Shown: one piece after another, positions 33,873 to 42,449 of the stretch | Position numbering within the stretch: position 1 is the stretch's first letter | Layout: each line of letters opens with the position of its first letter | Notes under the pieces: generated by a model | Databases searched by the model: none | What the model was told of the DNA's origin: nothing | What the model saw: only the letters and a program-made list of their open reading frames with translations | DNA from: Agromyces hippuratus | GTDB lineage: Bacteria; Actinomycetota; Actinomycetes; Actinomycetales; Microbacteriaceae | Length of the DNA: 64,000 bases | Reading direction: 5' to 3' | Assembly: GCF_013410355.1 (NCBI RefSeq) | Contig: NZ_JACCFI010000001.1 | Location: 2,480,001 to 2,544,000 of the forward strand | Program-made: the position numbers and the translations under genes

Positions 33873-34574
33873 TCAGCCGAGCGTGCCGAAGTCCGTGGCG
33901 AACCAGCGGCCGATCGAGGCATCCGGGAACTCCCGCCGCCGATACGTGCCCGGCACGCGCTCGACGCCGGAGATGCGGTCGAAGCGGAATGTGCGCCACT
34001 CGTCGCGGTCGAGATCGAAGCCGACGAGATACCAGCGTCCCGCTCCGAGCACGTGCCGATACGGGTCGACGAGTCGTGCAGACGAGACGGCGTTCCGGTC
34101 GAGGTAGGTGAAACGGATGCGGCCTGCTTCGGCCACCGCGTCGGCGACGATGCCGACGTCCTGCGCCGCGACGGCGTGTTCCTCTTCGAGCACCTCGGTG
34201 GCGAGGTCGATCGCGTCGGCGCGACGGCGGAGCCCGGGCGGCAGCACCTGCTCGAGCTTCGCGAGGGCGACCTGGGCGCTCTCGTCCCCCTGCAGTCGCG
34301 GCGCGATCAGACGCAGGCCCGCGACGATCGCCGCGATCTCGTCGGCGGTGAAGAGCAGCGGTGGAATCGTCGCACCCGCGCCGAGCCGATACACGCTCCC
34401 GGGCCCGGGCTTCGCCGTGATCGCGTAGCCCAGCCCGCGGAGCCGATCGACGTCTCGCCGCACGGTTCGCGCGCTGATGCCGAGTCGCTCGGCGAGCGTG
34501 GCAGCACTCCAGTCGGCGCCGGTCTGGAGCACCGACAGCAGGGTCAGGGCGCGCGCGGTCGGGTCGCTCTCCAT
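33873..34574 (-). CDS. WYL-domain transcriptional regulator (DeoR/YafY type)
   Basis: 233 residues: an N-terminal winged HTH (1-60, LAERLGISARTVRRDVDRLRGLGY) and a WYL domain (about 135-225, including GAGRWYLVGFDLDRDEWRTFRFDRI). WYL domains sense small molecules or nucleic-acid ligands. The minus-strand CAGAAT (34586 to 34581) ends 6 bases before the ATG. Divergent from an NmrA-like reductase gene with an 8-bp-arm dyad between them, its probable operator. Confidence 0.9.
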   Translation of the reverse strand: MESDPTARALTLLSVLQTGADWSAATLAERLGISARTVRRDVDRLRGLGYAITAKPGPGSVYRLGAGATIPPLLFTADEIAAIVAGLRLIAPRLQGDESAQVALAKLEQVLPPGLRRRADAIDLATEVLEEEHAVAAQDVGIVADAVAEAGRIRFTYLDRNAVSSARLVDPYRHVLGAGRWYLVGFDLDRDEWRTFRFDRISGVERVPGTYRRREFPDASIGRWFATDFGTLG

Positions 34575-34580
34575 TCCTCC

Positions 34581-34586
34581 ATTCTG
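34581..34586 (-). promoter_or_regulatory. -10 element of WYL regulator gene
   Basis: CAGAAT on the minus strand ends 6 bases before the ATG at 34574. A GGAGGA lies between them, but it abuts the start too closely to be a normal ribosome site. Confidence 0.45.
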
Positions 34587-34593
34587 AGGGCAA

Positions 34594-34616
34594 TGGCGGA
34601 CATGATCCGTCCGCCA
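34594..34616. promoter_or_regulatory. operator between WYL regulator and NmrA-like gene
   Basis: TGGCGGAC and GTCCGCCA form a perfect 8-bp dyad with a 7-base centre. It lies upstream of the TACCTT hexamer (34624-34629) that could be the -10 of the NmrA-like gene. Confidence 0.65.
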
Positions 34617-34662
34617 CCGTCGCTACCTTGGGTCGATCACGTACGACGAAGGGACTCGAATC

Positions 34663-35532
34663 ATGCGAATCGCCGTCACCACCCCGACCGGCAATGTCGG
34701 CCGCCACGTCGTCGCCATGCTCGTTCGGGCGGGAGTGCGACCCCTCGTACTGGCGCGCGATCCCGAGCGGCTCGACCCCGAGATCCGGCCACTGGTGGAC
34801 GCGGTGGCGGTCGACCAGTTCGATGCCGAAGCGGTGAGCGCAGCGACATCCGGTGTCGACGCGCTCTACTGGGTGGACCCGCCCGCCGTGAGCGCCGATC
34901 CGCTCGACGACTACCGCCGCGCCACGGCGAGCGCGGTGCGCGCGGTCGGGGACAACGGCATCGGGCGGGTGGTCTTCCAGAGCAGCGTCGGAGCCGAGCA
35001 GCGCCGCGGAGCCGGCGAGATCGACGGGCTCGCCGCCACCGAGGTCGCGCTGGATGCCACCGGAGCCGATGTCACCCATCTGCGCTGCGGGTACTTCTTC
35101 AGCAACCTGGAACTCCAGCTCGACCAGGTGCGGTCGGGCAGCCTGCAGATCGTCCTTCCCGTCGATCATCCGATGGCCTGGGTCGCGCCGCGCGACATCG
35201 CCGAGGTCGCCGTCAGCCGACTGCTCTCGACGGAGTGGCACGGCCGGCACGTCCAGGCCGTGCACGGACCGGAAGACCTCTCCTGGCGACGGGTCGCCGA
35301 GATCGTGTCGGCTGCGACCGGTCGGCCGCTCCACGTCGAACGGATCCCGGATGAGGCGATGCGCGACGGGATGCTCGGCGCCGGGATGCCCGCCACCCTC
35401 GTCGACGCACTCATCGGCATGTCCACCGGGCTCCGCGACGGCTTCGTCGCCGAGCAGCCGCGATCCGCGCAGAGCACCACGCCGACGACGCTGGCCTCCT
35501 GGGCCTACGACGTGCTGCGGCGACAGCTCTGA
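34663..35532 (+). CDS. NmrA-like NAD(P)-binding protein
   Basis: 289 residues of the atypical short-chain dehydrogenase group. The N-terminal Rossmann motif is TPTGNVGRHV (8-17). A conserved hydrophobic LRCGYFFSNLE segment (about 140) is typical of NmrA/QOR2-like proteins, which act as quinone reductases or redox sensors. ATG 34663 has GAAGGGA 8 bases upstream. Probably induced when the divergent WYL regulator releases the dyad at 34594-34616. Confidence 0.87.
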   Translation: MRIAVTTPTGNVGRHVVAMLVRAGVRPLVLARDPERLDPEIRPLVDAVAVDQFDAEAVSAATSGVDALYWVDPPAVSADPLDDYRRATASAVRAVGDNGIGRVVFQSSVGAEQRRGAGEIDGLAATEVALDATGADVTHLRCGYFFSNLELQLDQVRSGSLQIVLPVDHPMAWVAPRDIAEVAVSRLLSTEWHGRHVQAVHGPEDLSWRRVAEIVSAATGRPLHVERIPDEAMRDGMLGAGMPATLVDALIGMSTGLRDGFVAEQPRSAQSTTPTTLASWAYDVLRRQL

Positions 35533-35544
35533 TGCAGCCGGAAA

Positions 35545-35647
35545 CCGGGCTTGAGGCGACGACGGCCCGGAGTCCGGTCGGCGGGACTAGCCGACGCCCC
35601 CGAGCGCGTCGGTCTCGGTGTTGCCGATGTCCGCGATCACCTCGGGA
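35545..35647. repeat. left copy of 103-bp direct repeat
   Basis: Matches 36400-36502 at a constant offset of about 855. The first 20 bases (CCGGGCTTGAGGCGACGACG) are identical, the middle 20 diverged, and the last about 60 differ at only 3-4 positions. The right copy is the true 3' end of the amino-acid permease. Confidence 0.85.
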
Positions 35648-35650
35648 TCG
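35587..35650 (-). pseudogene. remnant of an amino-acid permease C-terminus
   Basis: Read on the minus strand, this encodes PEVIADIGNTETDALGGVG and a TAG stop. The intact permease at 36443-37888 ends PEVLANIGNTETDALEGVG and TAG. Upstream of 35650 similarity stops abruptly, so only the last 20 codons and about 40 bases of 3' flank remain. Confidence 0.8.
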
Positions 35651-35677
35651 ATCGGCGGTCACTCCGACTCGGATCGA

Positions 35678-36223
35678 TCACGGCCTGGGCGGCGCCGGCA
35701 TCGTGCCGGTGAACGACCAGCCGTTCTCGTCCACGCCGCAATGCGCCGGATCGGCGGCGTCCGCCTCTGCGGCGGCGCGATCCGCATAGACAAGCCTCAC
35801 CAGTCCTCGGCTTTCCCACATCTGCTCCGGCACGTATGCGTCTTCCCACATCACGAACCAGCCGCCCGCCGTGCGGCGCCGCAACTCGGCGAGCCACGTG
35901 GCGTACCGCGGGTCGGGCCGCACGGCCGAGGGAACCTCCTCAGCCGCTCGGGCGAGCCGGTCGGCCAGAGCGACGACGTCCCAGTCGGTGCGGCCATCCC
36001 CGAAGACATCCCCACCCGAACCGTTCGTGTACGACAAGAGGATGTTCCGCTCGTGGGCCGGGCCGATCATGTCGCCCGACTCCGGCACCAGAACGCGACA
36101 CCGCCAGTGCCCGGTGGCGTAGTGGTTCGCCGCCACACGCACCCCCTGGAATCCGAGCTCGTGCAGCCGCGACACGGCAGCGATGATGGCGGCCTCGGGA
36201 CGTACCGATGCGTCGAGTGACAT
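35678..36223 (-). CDS. hypothetical protein between duplicated permease 3' ends
   Basis: 181 residues, not recognised. Soluble, no signal. It contains RVAANHYATGHWRCRVLVPESG and GGWFVMWEDAYVPEQMWES. Minus-strand TAGGCT (36235 to 36230) ends 6 bases before the ATG, so it is probably leaderless and has its own promoter. It is bracketed by the 103-bp direct repeats, which suggests it arrived as a small unit together with them. Confidence 0.72.
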   Translation of the reverse strand: MSLDASVRPEAAIIAAVSRLHELGFQGVRVAANHYATGHWRCRVLVPESGDMIGPAHERNILLSYTNGSGGDVFGDGRTDWDVVALADRLARAAEEVPSAVRPDPRYATWLAELRRRTAGGWFVMWEDAYVPEQMWESRGLVRLVYADRAAAEADAADPAHCGVDENGWSFTGTMPAPPRP

Positions 36224-36229
36224 GCCCGA

Positions 36230-36235
36230 AGCCTA
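36230..36235 (-). promoter_or_regulatory. -10 element of leaderless hypothetical gene
   Basis: TAGGCT on the minus strand ends 6 bases before the ATG at 36223. Confidence 0.5.
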
Positions 36236-36330
36236 GGCGCCGCCGCCCTGCGCTCATCACGATCGTCACCGGGTGCGTGGGGCCGCGCCTCGGTCGAGTC
36301 CCCGGCGACCGAGCGACCCCGTGACGACGA

Positions 36331-36383
36331 CAGACCGCGCCTCCCTGATGGCGTAGGGGGAACCCAGGGAGGCGCGGGGTCTG
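36331..36383 (-). terminator. terminator hairpin downstream of amino-acid permease
   Basis: CAGACCGCGCCTCCCTG (36331-36347) pairs with 36365-36383 except for a two-base GG bulge, around a 17-base loop. A second stem (ACCTCG/CGAGGT with CGCC/GGCG) lies between it and the permease stop at 36443. Confidence 0.75.
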
Positions 36384-36399
36384 GACCGGGACCTCGCCG

Positions 36400-36502
36400 C
36401 CGGGCTTGAGGCGACGACGAGGTCCGGATTCGGATCGGCGACCTAGCCGACGCCCTCGAGCGCGTCGGTCTCGGTGTTGCCGATGTTCGCGAGCACCTCG
36501 GG
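36400..36502. repeat. right copy of 103-bp direct repeat
   Basis: Covers the last 20 codons of the permease gene, its TAG at 36443-36445, and 43 bases of 3' flank. Pairs with 35545-35647. Confidence 0.85.
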
Positions 36503-37888
36503 GCGACGCTTGGCGAGGTGCAGGTACCAGGCGAGCGCGGCGATCATGGTGATCAGGAACAGGTACGGGATGACGTTGAGCGGCCATGCCGGCACCGGCC
36601 ACACGTTCGCGAAGAACACGTAGGCCATGGCGACGACGGCGACCGTGGCGCACACCCAGACCAGGCCGTTGCGCATCTTCTCGCGACGGGTGTAGACGAC
36701 GCACGCGATCGCGACGAGCGCGTAGGCGACCATGTAGCCGTAGGTGCCGTAGGTGTCGACCCACACGACGATGTCCATCGGGTGCACGCCGATCGCGAGC
36801 AGTACGACGTCGAGCGCGATCGCGGCCGGGCCGGCGACGAGCAGCACGCGGTGCGGGGTGAGGTGACGCTCGTGGGTGCGGCCGAAGCGCTCGGCGACGA
36901 CGCCCTCCTTGCCCATCACGTAGATGATGCGGCCGACGACGTTGAGCGGGGCCACCACGACGGCGAAGAACGAGGCGCCGACACCGAAGGTGAGCACCGG
37001 GCCGAACCACGCGGGCATGCCGATCTTCGCCGAGATCGCCTCCAGCGGGCTCGCGACCGTAGCGAGGTCGTCGCCGAGGATCGCGATCTGCGTGTACGCC
37101 GAGAAGACGTAGAGCACGCCGACGCCGAGGGCGCTCCACATGATCGCCCGCGGGATCGCCTTGTACGGGTTCTTCGCCTCGCGGCCGAGGGCGTCGGCCG
37201 ACGAGAATCCGACGAAGCCGAGGATGCCGAGCACCATGCCCGCGGCGACGCCCTGGAACGGCACGCCCTCGAGCGAGAACTGCGCGGGGTCCCAGGCGTT
37301 CGGGCCCGCCCACACGAGTGCGAGCACGAGCAGCACGAGGATGATCGCGACCGAGACGAGCTCCAGCACGAGCGAGACGCGCGCGGAGAGGCGGATGCCC
37401 CGGATCGTGAAGAGCGTCGCAAGTCCGCCGAGCACGATCGCGAGCGTGATCTGCGCGAACACGCCCTCGAACGGCACGCCGATGAGCAGCAGGAACTGGT
37501 TGAAGTACGAGACCGAGCCGCCGAGCGAACCGGCGGCGATGCCCCAGCAGCCGATCAGCAGGGCGACACCCGCGAGGTACGCACCGAACGGGCCGAGGCC
37601 CTTCGCGACGTAGGTGTAGAGCGAGCCCGCCGACGCGTGCTTCTTGGCGAACACGGCGACGCAGTAGCCGACCGAGAGGATCACGATCGTGGCGAGCACG
37701 AACGAGAGCATCGTGCCGTTGCCCGCGCCGATGAAGATGCCGGCGGCGGTGAAGGCGATGACCGCGCTCGGAGCGATGTTGGCGATCGCCTGCGCCGCGA
37801 GCTCGGGTCCGCTCATGACGCCGCGGCGGAGGCCGGCGTCGGTCGGGGCGTCGGCTCGGGCGGCCGGCGCTTCGGAAGTGGTGGTCAT
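36443..37888 (-). CDS. APC family amino-acid/amine permease
   Basis: 481 residues with 12 predicted helices. TM1 carries ANIAPSAVIAFTAAGIFIGAGNG, and the loop GFSSADALGREAKNPYKAIPRA (between TM6 and TM7) is the APC signature. GGAGAG lies 6 bases before the ATG. It is the second gene after a zinc alcohol dehydrogenase (34-base gap), and a PucR-type regulator is divergent from the pair. This suggests uptake and oxidation of an amino alcohol or amine; substrate unknown. Its 3' end is duplicated at 35587-35650. Confidence 0.9.
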   Translation of the reverse strand: MTTTSEAPAARADAPTDAGLRRGVMSGPELAAQAIANIAPSAVIAFTAAGIFIGAGNGTMLSFVLATIVILSVGYCVAVFAKKHASAGSLYTYVAKGLGPFGAYLAGVALLIGCWGIAAGSLGGSVSYFNQFLLLIGVPFEGVFAQITLAIVLGGLATLFTIRGIRLSARVSLVLELVSVAIILVLLVLALVWAGPNAWDPAQFSLEGVPFQGVAAGMVLGILGFVGFSSADALGREAKNPYKAIPRAIMWSALGVGVLYVFSAYTQIAILGDDLATVASPLEAISAKIGMPAWFGPVLTFGVGASFFAVVVAPLNVVGRIIYVMGKEGVVAERFGRTHERHLTPHRVLLVAGPAAIALDVVLLAIGVHPMDIVVWVDTYGTYGYMVAYALVAIACVVYTRREKMRNGLVWVCATVAVVAMAYVFFANVWPVPAWPLNVIPYLFLITMIAALAWYLHLAKRRPEVLANIGNTETDALEGVG

Positions 37889-37922
37889 GGGGAACTCTCC
37901 AGTGAGTCGGGTGCTGCAGGGG

Positions 37923-39020
37923 TCAGGGGATGAGGAGCGTGCGGAGCGCTTCGCCGGATTCGAGGTCCTCGAACGCCTCGGCGGCCTCTGCGAGCGGGCG
38001 CCGCGCCGAGATCAGCGGGTCGAGCTTCAACTGGCCGTCCATGTAGCGGTCGACGAGCGCGGGGATGTCGATCGAGGGGCGCACCGAGCCGTAGTTCGAG
38101 CCGAGGATGCGCTGGTCGGCCTCGGCGAGCACGAGCGGTTCGAACGAGGCCTTCGCGCCGGTCGGCGGCAGCCCGACGATCACGGCGGCGCCGCCGAGGC
38201 CCAGCATGCGGATCGCCTGCTCGGTCGTCGAGGTGCGCCCGATCGCGTCGAACGCGTAGTCGACGCCGTCGGGGATGAGCTCGAAGAGCGCCTCGACCGC
38301 GTCGACCTGCGAGGCGTCGATCTGGTCGGTCGCCCCGAACTGCACGGCGAGCGCGGTCTTGTCGGCGCGCACGTCGACGGCGACGATGCGCTCGGCCCCG
38401 GCGAGCCGGGCACCCTGCACGACGTTCAGGCCGACCCCGCCGCATCCGATGACGACGACGGTCGAGCCGGGCTCGACGGCGGCCGTGTTGAGCACCGCGC
38501 CGACGCCGGTCGCGACGGCGCAGCCGACGACGGCGACGACGTCGAGCGGCGCGTCGTCGCGCACCTTCACGGCGCCGGATGCCGGCACGACGACCTCCTC
38601 GGCGAACGACGAGACGCCGAGGTAGTGGTGCAGCGACTCCTCGCCCTGCGAGAGGCGAGAGGTGCCGTCGAAGAGCACGCCCTTCGGCGCGACGACGGTG
38701 GCGACCTTCTGGCAGCGGGCCTCGTGGCCCGAGCGGCAGTAGCGGCACTCGCCGCACGGCGGCACCCACGAGAGCACCACGTGGTCGCCGACGGCGAGCG
38801 ACGTGACGCCCTCGCCGAGTTCGACGACCACGCCCGACCCCTCATGACCCATGACGAGCGGAGCCGGGGCGTCCCATTCCCCTCGCTTCACGTGCAGGTC
38901 GGAGTGGCAGACGCCCGCCGCCGCGATCTTGACGCGGACCTCGCCGGCCTTGGGAGCGGCGAGCTCGACGTCGGCGACCTCGATCGGCGTCTCCGGTGCG
39001 CGGAAGACGATGGCTTTCAT
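37923..39020 (-). CDS. zinc-dependent alcohol dehydrogenase, class III-like
   Basis: 365 residues. Catalytic zinc ligands lie in GVCHSDLHV (Cys, near 37) and GHEGSGVV (His, near 59), with a third Cys in VGCAVATGVGA. The structural zinc loop is CGECRYCRSGHEARC. The Rossmann motif GCGGVGLN is near 195. The length and VGCAVATGVGA phrase resemble the class III/mycothiol- and NDMA-dependent branch rather than the enzyme at 22477. AAGGGAG sits 5-6 bases before the ATG. First gene of the operon with the APC permease. Confidence 0.92.
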   Translation of the reverse strand: MKAIVFRAPETPIEVADVELAAPKAGEVRVKIAAAGVCHSDLHVKRGEWDAPAPLVMGHEGSGVVVELGEGVTSLAVGDHVVLSWVPPCGECRYCRSGHEARCQKVATVVAPKGVLFDGTSRLSQGEESLHHYLGVSSFAEEVVVPASGAVKVRDDAPLDVVAVVGCAVATGVGAVLNTAAVEPGSTVVVIGCGGVGLNVVQGARLAGAERIVAVDVRADKTALAVQFGATDQIDASQVDAVEALFELIPDGVDYAFDAIGRTSTTEQAIRMLGLGGAAVIVGLPPTGAKASFEPLVLAEADQRILGSNYGSVRPSIDIPALVDRYMDGQLKLDPLISARRPLAEAAEAFEDLESGEALRTLLIP

Positions 39021-39126
39021 GATGCTCCCTTGGATCAGTGCTGGGGTACGCCCGATGCTAGGCAGGCTCGTCGCCTCGAGTCACTGCGAAGATTGTCGAA
39101 CGGCGAGCGGATGTCGCGGCATTTCG

Positions 39127-39132
39127 TACACT
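39127..39132 (+). promoter_or_regulatory. -10 element of leaderless pucR-type gene
   Basis: TACACT ends 7 bases before the ATG at 39140. Confidence 0.6.
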
Positions 39133-39139
39133 CGATGAC

Positions 39140-40576
39140 ATGGCTCGTGACGTGCTCTCGATCGCCCGCGTGCTCGGCGGCGAGCTCATCGGCGACGGCA
39201 TCGCGCCCGCGACGCCGGTCGACGCCGCCCTCAGGCTCGAGGAGTTCAGCGTCGTCGGCCATCCCGGCTTCGCGACCCTCGTCGTCGCCGGCGCCGAACC
39301 CCTCGCATCGGCGCTCACTGCCGGCGGCCCGCGATCGGATGCGCTGCGCGGCGCCGTGCTCGTCAGCCACGGGGCGACCCGAGCGCTCCGGCGTGCCGTC
39401 GAGTCGGCGGGTGCCACGGCGGTCGTCGGCGCCGAGGCATCCGACGCCGTGCTGCATCCGCTGCTCGTCGCCCTGCTCGCGACCGACCAGGCCGCGGAGG
39501 ACCGGCTCGTGACCACCGGCACGAAGGTGCTCACCCAGGTCGCGCGACGCGGCGGGGTCGGCGCGGTGGTCGCCGAGCTCGCCCGGCGCATCGACGGCTG
39601 GGCGGTGCTGCTCGACCCGCACGGGCAGGTCATCTCGACCGCCGGCGCGGGCGGGCTGCACGTGCAGGATGCGGTCGCCGTCGCGTTCAGCCGGCCGGTG
39701 CGCGTGCGGCATCCGGGTCTGCAGGTGCACCCCGTCGGCACGGGCGAGGACCTCAGTGCCTACCTCGTCATCTCCTCGCGCGAGGCGTCGATGAGCCGCG
39801 GCCGCGACCTCGCCTCGCAGGCGGCGGCCCTGCTCGACCTCATCCTGCGCACGCACGACCGCACCACGACCGAGCGGCTCGGGCGCGAGGTGATGATCGA
39901 CACCCTGCTCGAGGGCGGCCCGGCCGCCGCCGCGCTGCTGCGCCGTTGGGGCGTGCACGAGAGCTCCCTCACCGGGTTCGCGCTGACCGCCCGGTCGAAG
40001 TCGGTCGACCTCGAGCGCCTCGTGACCCGCTGGCTCGACGAGCTCGGCAGCGTGCACCTCATCACCGAGGAGCCGGGGCATCTGCTCGGCTTCCTCCGTG
40101 ACGACCGCATCGACGACCTCGTACGCCGCGTCGAAGACGTCACAGCCGACGCCCGCACGCCACTCCGTCTCGGGCTCGGCTCGCCTGCGGCATCCGATGC
40201 CCTCGCCCGCACCGCCGCCGAGGCGAGGCAGGCGCTCGACGTGGCGGTCACCGACGGCCGCACCGTGTCGCGCTATCGCGCGCTGCCCACGGTGGCCCTC
40301 GTGCTCGATCGACTCGACGCCGGCGACGCCGCCCGCCTCTCCGAGGTGCTCGATCCGCTGCGCGGCGACGACGGCCTGCACGGCGAGCTCACCCGCACCC
40401 TGCGCGTCTACCTCGCCGAGCACGGCTCGTGGGGCGTGACCGCCGAGCAGCTCCGCGTGCACCGGCAGACCCTCACGAACCGCATCCACCGTGTCGAGGA
40501 GCTCACCGGCCTCTCGATGGGCAGCGCCGACGACCGCACCGCCGCGTGGCTCGCGATCCGTGCGCTCGACCGCTGA
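39140..40576 (+). CDS. PucR family transcriptional regulator
   Basis: 478 residues. The N-terminal half (1-180) is the PucR purine-catabolism-type sensor region. A GGDEF-like middle domain follows. The C-terminal PucR HTH (about 420-478) has LRVHRQTLTNRIHRVEELTG. PucR-type regulators activate catabolic operons in response to their substrate. It is divergent from the alcohol dehydrogenase/permease operon, its likely target. No ribosome-binding site; the -10 lies 7 bases before the ATG. Confidence 0.9.
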   Translation: MARDVLSIARVLGGELIGDGIAPATPVDAALRLEEFSVVGHPGFATLVVAGAEPLASALTAGGPRSDALRGAVLVSHGATRALRRAVESAGATAVVGAEASDAVLHPLLVALLATDQAAEDRLVTTGTKVLTQVARRGGVGAVVAELARRIDGWAVLLDPHGQVISTAGAGGLHVQDAVAVAFSRPVRVRHPGLQVHPVGTGEDLSAYLVISSREASMSRGRDLASQAAALLDLILRTHDRTTTERLGREVMIDTLLEGGPAAAALLRRWGVHESSLTGFALTARSKSVDLERLVTRWLDELGSVHLITEEPGHLLGFLRDDRIDDLVRRVEDVTADARTPLRLGLGSPAASDALARTAAEARQALDVAVTDGRTVSRYRALPTVALVLDRLDAGDAARLSEVLDPLRGDDGLHGELTRTLRVYLAEHGSWGVTAEQLRVHRQTLTNRIHRVEELTGLSMGSADDRTAAWLAIRALDR

Positions 40577-40666
40577 GCCGGCCCGCGCCAGAGGTGCTGA
40601 GGCCGCCCCGCCGGAATGCCTCGACCCGGCACCGGGTTATCGTCGACAGGACATCGAGGAGGATCC

Positions 40667-41107
40667 ATGCCATTGGTAGGCGAGTACGAGCCGAGCACGT
40701 CGGCCTGGGCGCGCAAGCAGGCCGAGGCGTTCGAGGCGTCGAACGGCGAGTCGTCGAACACCCTGAGGGGCATGCCGATCATCGTGCTCACCACGGTCGG
40801 CGCGAAGTCGGGCAAGCTCCGCAAGACCGCGCTCATGAGGGTCGAGCACGACGGCGAGTACGCGGCGGTCGCCTCGCTCGGCGGGGCTCCGAGGCATCCG
40901 GTCTGGTACTGGAACGTGAAGAAGCACCCGCACGTCGAACTGCAGGACGGCGGCGACAAGCACGACTACGAGGCGCGCGAGCTCGAGGGCGAAGAGCGCG
41001 AGATCTGGTGGGCGCGTGCCGTCGAGGCCTACCCGCCCTACGCCGACTACCAGGTGAAGACCGAGCGCCTGATCCCGGTGTTCAAGCTCACGCGCGTCGT
41101 GCTCTGA
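40667..41107 (+). CDS. deazaflavin (F420)-dependent nitroreductase family protein
   Basis: 146 residues of the DDN split-barrel family (PF04075 type): LRGMPIIVLTTVGAKSGKLRKTALMRVEHDGEY and GAPRHPVWYWNVKKHPHVELQDG are the two signature stretches. Members bind F420 or quinones; Mycobacterium Ddn is the named relative. A strong GAGGAGG lies 5 bases before the ATG at 40667. Monocistronic; an inverted repeat follows. Confidence 0.9.
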   Translation: MPLVGEYEPSTSAWARKQAEAFEASNGESSNTLRGMPIIVLTTVGAKSGKLRKTALMRVEHDGEYAAVASLGGAPRHPVWYWNVKKHPHVELQDGGDKHDYEARELEGEEREIWWARAVEAYPPYADYQVKTERLIPVFKLTRVVL

Positions 41108-41170
41108 CCCGCGCGGCGCGCCCGCGCGCGAGTCCCCGCGCGGCGCCCGCGCGTGCGAATCCCCGCGCCG

Positions 41171-41241
41171 GAGTACCCGATGCGCGGCGGAGTCCGGTCT
41201 GGGGCACTCGCGGCGGGCACTCGTGCGCCCATCGGGTACTC
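41171..41241. terminator. long-range inverted repeat between convergent genes
   Basis: GAGTACCCGAT (41171-41181) and ATCGGGTACTC (41231-41241) are perfect 11-bp arms, 49 bases apart. The preceding 41111-41167 is nearly all G and C and holds two similar copies of about 28 bases (GCGCGGCGC...GAGTCCCC). Probably a transcription stop region for both strands. Confidence 0.5.
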
Positions 41242-41276
41242 AGGCGAGCAGAACTGCGAATGAGCGGATGCCGCGG

Positions 41277-42449
41277 CTACAGCCAGCGCATCGTGAACGC
41301 CCTCGCGAGCACCGCCCTGAGCGGCGGCACGGCGAGCGTGCGCACGGCGGCGTTGCGCACCCGCAGTCGCGCGCCCGCGGCCGGTGCGCCCATGCGCATG
41401 TTGAATGCCGCTTGACGGATCGCCCGCGACGCCGATGACCGCCGCTCGCGCTCGTAGCGCTCGAACGCTTCGTAGGGCGCGCCCGACTCGAGCGCGTGCT
41501 CGAGCTCGCGGTCGAGCAGCACCGCGTCGAGCCATCCGAGGTTCATGCCCTGCCCGCCGATCGGGCTGATCTCGTGCGCCGCGTCACCGGCGAGGGCCAC
41601 GCGGCCCCGGTGCATCCGCTCGGCCAGGTGCTGCCGCGCCTCGAAGACGCTCGGCTCCGCCGCGGCCTCGGCGTCGAAGCGGCCGTCGACCCGCGAGGCG
41701 ACGATCGTGGCGAGCTGCGCCGCCCCGGCCTCACGCGGAGGTCGACGCACCCACGCGACCCAGCGGCGGCGCCCGCCCGGCAGCGGGAACGACTCGACGA
41801 CGCCCGCCGGCTCGAAGTGCAGCAGCGCGGTCGTCGGCTCCCCGGTGTCGTCGCGGGTGTCGCCCATCACGTAGTGCGCTCGGCCCGGCCTCGACGCCCA
41901 GCCGATGCCCACGAGGTCGCGGATGCCGCTGCGCACGCCGTCGGCGCCGACCACGTAGCGGGCGAGCACGGTGACCGACCCGCCTGCGCGGTCGCCCGTC
42001 ACTTCGACGTGCGTGCCGAGGTCGCGGAGCCGTCGCACCTCGACGCCGTGCGCGAGCGCGGCGGGCGCGAGTTCGGCGAGCCGGCGCTCGAGCATGGCCT
42101 CGGTCTCGAGCTGCGGCAGCGACCACACCGAGCCCGCCCGCGCGAACGACATCGACCCGAGCACCCGGCCCTGGCACGTGACGCGTCCGCCTCGGATCTC
42201 GACGCCCGAGCCACGCACCTCGGCCTCGAGCCCGACCCGGCCGAGCGCGCGCAGCCCGGGTGGGTGGATGCCGATCGCGCGCGAGCGGCCCGACCGCTCG
42301 GTGCGCCGCTCGAGCACCGCGACGTCGCGACCGCGCTGCGCGAGCAGGCACGCGAGCAACAGGCCGACGGGGCCGCCGCCGACGATGACGACGTCGTGCA
42401 TGGCGTGCCGCTCGACGTCGGGCTCCGGGCCTGCGGATGCCTCAGGCAT
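41277..42449 (-). CDS. FAD-dependent monooxygenase of the T3PKS cluster
   Basis: 390 residues of the UbiH/PHBH type flavoprotein monooxygenase family. The FAD-binding GGGPVGLLLA lies near 24, the DG motif ARYVVGADGVRSGIR follows mid-protein, and the GD motif GRVALAGDAAHEISP is near 290. ATG 42449 (start inside the 21-bp palindrome) has GGGGAG upstream; ATG 42401 (MHDVVIVGGG) is the alternative. It overlaps the methyltransferase stop by 8 bases. Predicted to hydroxylate the polyketide made by the upstream synthase. Confidence 0.9.
   Translation of the reverse strand: MPEASAGPEPDVERHAMHDVVIVGGGPVGLLLACLLAQRGRDVAVLERRTERSGRSRAIGIHPPGLRALGRVGLEAEVRGSGVEIRGGRVTCQGRVLGSMSFARAGSVWSLPQLETEAMLERRLAELAPAALAHGVEVRRLRDLGTHVEVTGDRAGGSVTVLARYVVGADGVRSGIRDLVGIGWASRPGRAHYVMGDTRDDTGEPTTALLHFEPAGVVESFPLPGGRRRWVAWVRRPPREAGAAQLATIVASRVDGRFDAEAAAEPSVFEARQHLAERMHRGRVALAGDAAHEISPIGGQGMNLGWLDAVLLDRELEHALESGAPYEAFERYERERRSSASRAIRQAAFNMRMGAPAAGARLRVRNAAVRTLAVPPLRAVLARAFTMRWL

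Noticed and set aside
35411..35662. Minus-strand ORF of 83 codons in the permease duplicate
   Set aside because: It is read in a different frame from the permease remnant and has shadow-type Arg-rich composition.
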